From NCBI GenBank assembly GCA_016183835.1, contig JACPDV010000728.1, forward strand, positions 1 to 6,795: DNA of 6,795 nt. Reading direction: 5' to 3'. The position numbers were made by a program, and so were the translations under genes. This DNA comes from Armatimonadota bacterium (GTDB lineage: Bacteria > Armatimonadota > UBA10988). Positions 6,483 through 6,795 of this stretch are shown here, one piece after another. Each line of letters begins with the position of its first letter. The stretch's first letter is position 1. The notes under the pieces were generated by a model, which worked only from the letters and a program-made list of their open reading frames with translations, had not been told where the DNA came from and did not search any database.

Positions 6483-6795
6483 CACCGAGGCCGGATGGCC
6501 ACCTCCGGTTCTGCCGTCGGCCAGCGCGGCGTCGAGCGGCGGCACCGCCACCGCCAGGGGCAGCCGGTAGATCACGATGCCCTCCCACAGCGCCTCGAGC
6601 ACGACAGTCTGGTCGCCTTCACCGGCGAGCGTGAAGCCGCCGTCCGACGGCCGGCCGTCCACGCGCAGCTCGGGCGCCTTGCCGGCCGGGCTCCAGGCCA
6701 GATCGAACCGGCCCTGCCGGCCCGACGTGAAGCGGCAGGCCACTTGCGTGGGCCACGGCCGGGCGCCGAAGCGCAGCTCGCCGAACCGCTCGGGA
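6483..6795 (-). pseudogene. front fragment of the interrupted minus-strand gene (open at window edge)
   Basis: The minus frame is open from the right edge (PERFGELRFGARPWPTQVAC) through beta-rich sequence (GRFDLAWSPAGKAPELRVDG, then VVLEALWEGIVIYRLPLAVA) to PPLDAALADGRTGG near 6505. It then dissolves into the hairpin and promoter. The composition is that of the GC-rich host genes, unlike the segment that follows. There is no stop, so the frame runs by chance into the 195-residue gene. The helical ending PPLDAALADG could join the helical opening of the LamG fragment (TDPAALLAARAQMSDTL). The real start lies outside the window and no family is recognised. Confidence 0.5.

Noticed and set aside
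4818..6518. CCGTC at both borders (4818-4822 and 6514-6518) as a target duplication
   Set aside because: Removing the 1696 bases between copies does not restore the LamG frame, and a five-base match is expected by chance.

Overview
This is a GC-rich bacterial window. Its gene content (a secreted carbohydrate-binding-type protein, a GH123/DUF4091-type glycoside hydrolase and a LamG/concanavalin A-like protein) and its two-arm GTAGGGGCGACC palindromes suggest a planctomycete-like polysaccharide degrader, or a relative such as Lentisphaerota, Armatimonadota or Hydrogenedentota. No marker gene fixes the phylum, so this is inference.

Layout from left to right. At 58-537 (+) lies a RimI-type N-acetyltransferase whose ribosome binding site sits in the edge of a palindromic repeat. 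A gap of about 137 bases follows, holding a large two-arm palindrome. Then come two genes joined by an ATGA overlap: a signal-peptide protein with a beta-sandwich binding-type domain (675-1544, +) and a 754-residue GH123/DUF4091-like hydrolase carrying the Asp-Glu pair of that clan (1541-3805, +). A second palindrome of the same design fills the gap to a converging gene (3806-3945).

The left-facing half is the unusual part. The C-terminal LamG region of a protein (3946 to about 4815, -) has no proper beginning. A fragment of similar composition on the same strand runs in from the right edge (6795 to about 6483, -) and has no proper end. Between them lie about 1.67 kb of visibly lower GC with two genes of their own. 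One encodes a 195-residue protein with a possible PemK/MazF-like front part and three 28-residue YG/GP repeats. The other encodes a 290-residue HEAT-like protein with an acidic stretch. A consensus sigma70-type promoter (TTGACA, 17 bases, TAAAGT) sits at the right border of this segment and points into it. The simplest reading is a small two-gene cassette inserted into a LamG gene, with a toxin/immunity-like or protein-interaction role. No recombinase is present, and no target duplication could be shown that restores the reading frame. A metagenome assembly join cannot be excluded.

The two (+) polysaccharide genes probably act as one unit, a binding protein plus its hydrolase. The LamG gene may belong to the same polysaccharide/surface theme. 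The cassette genes look unrelated to it.
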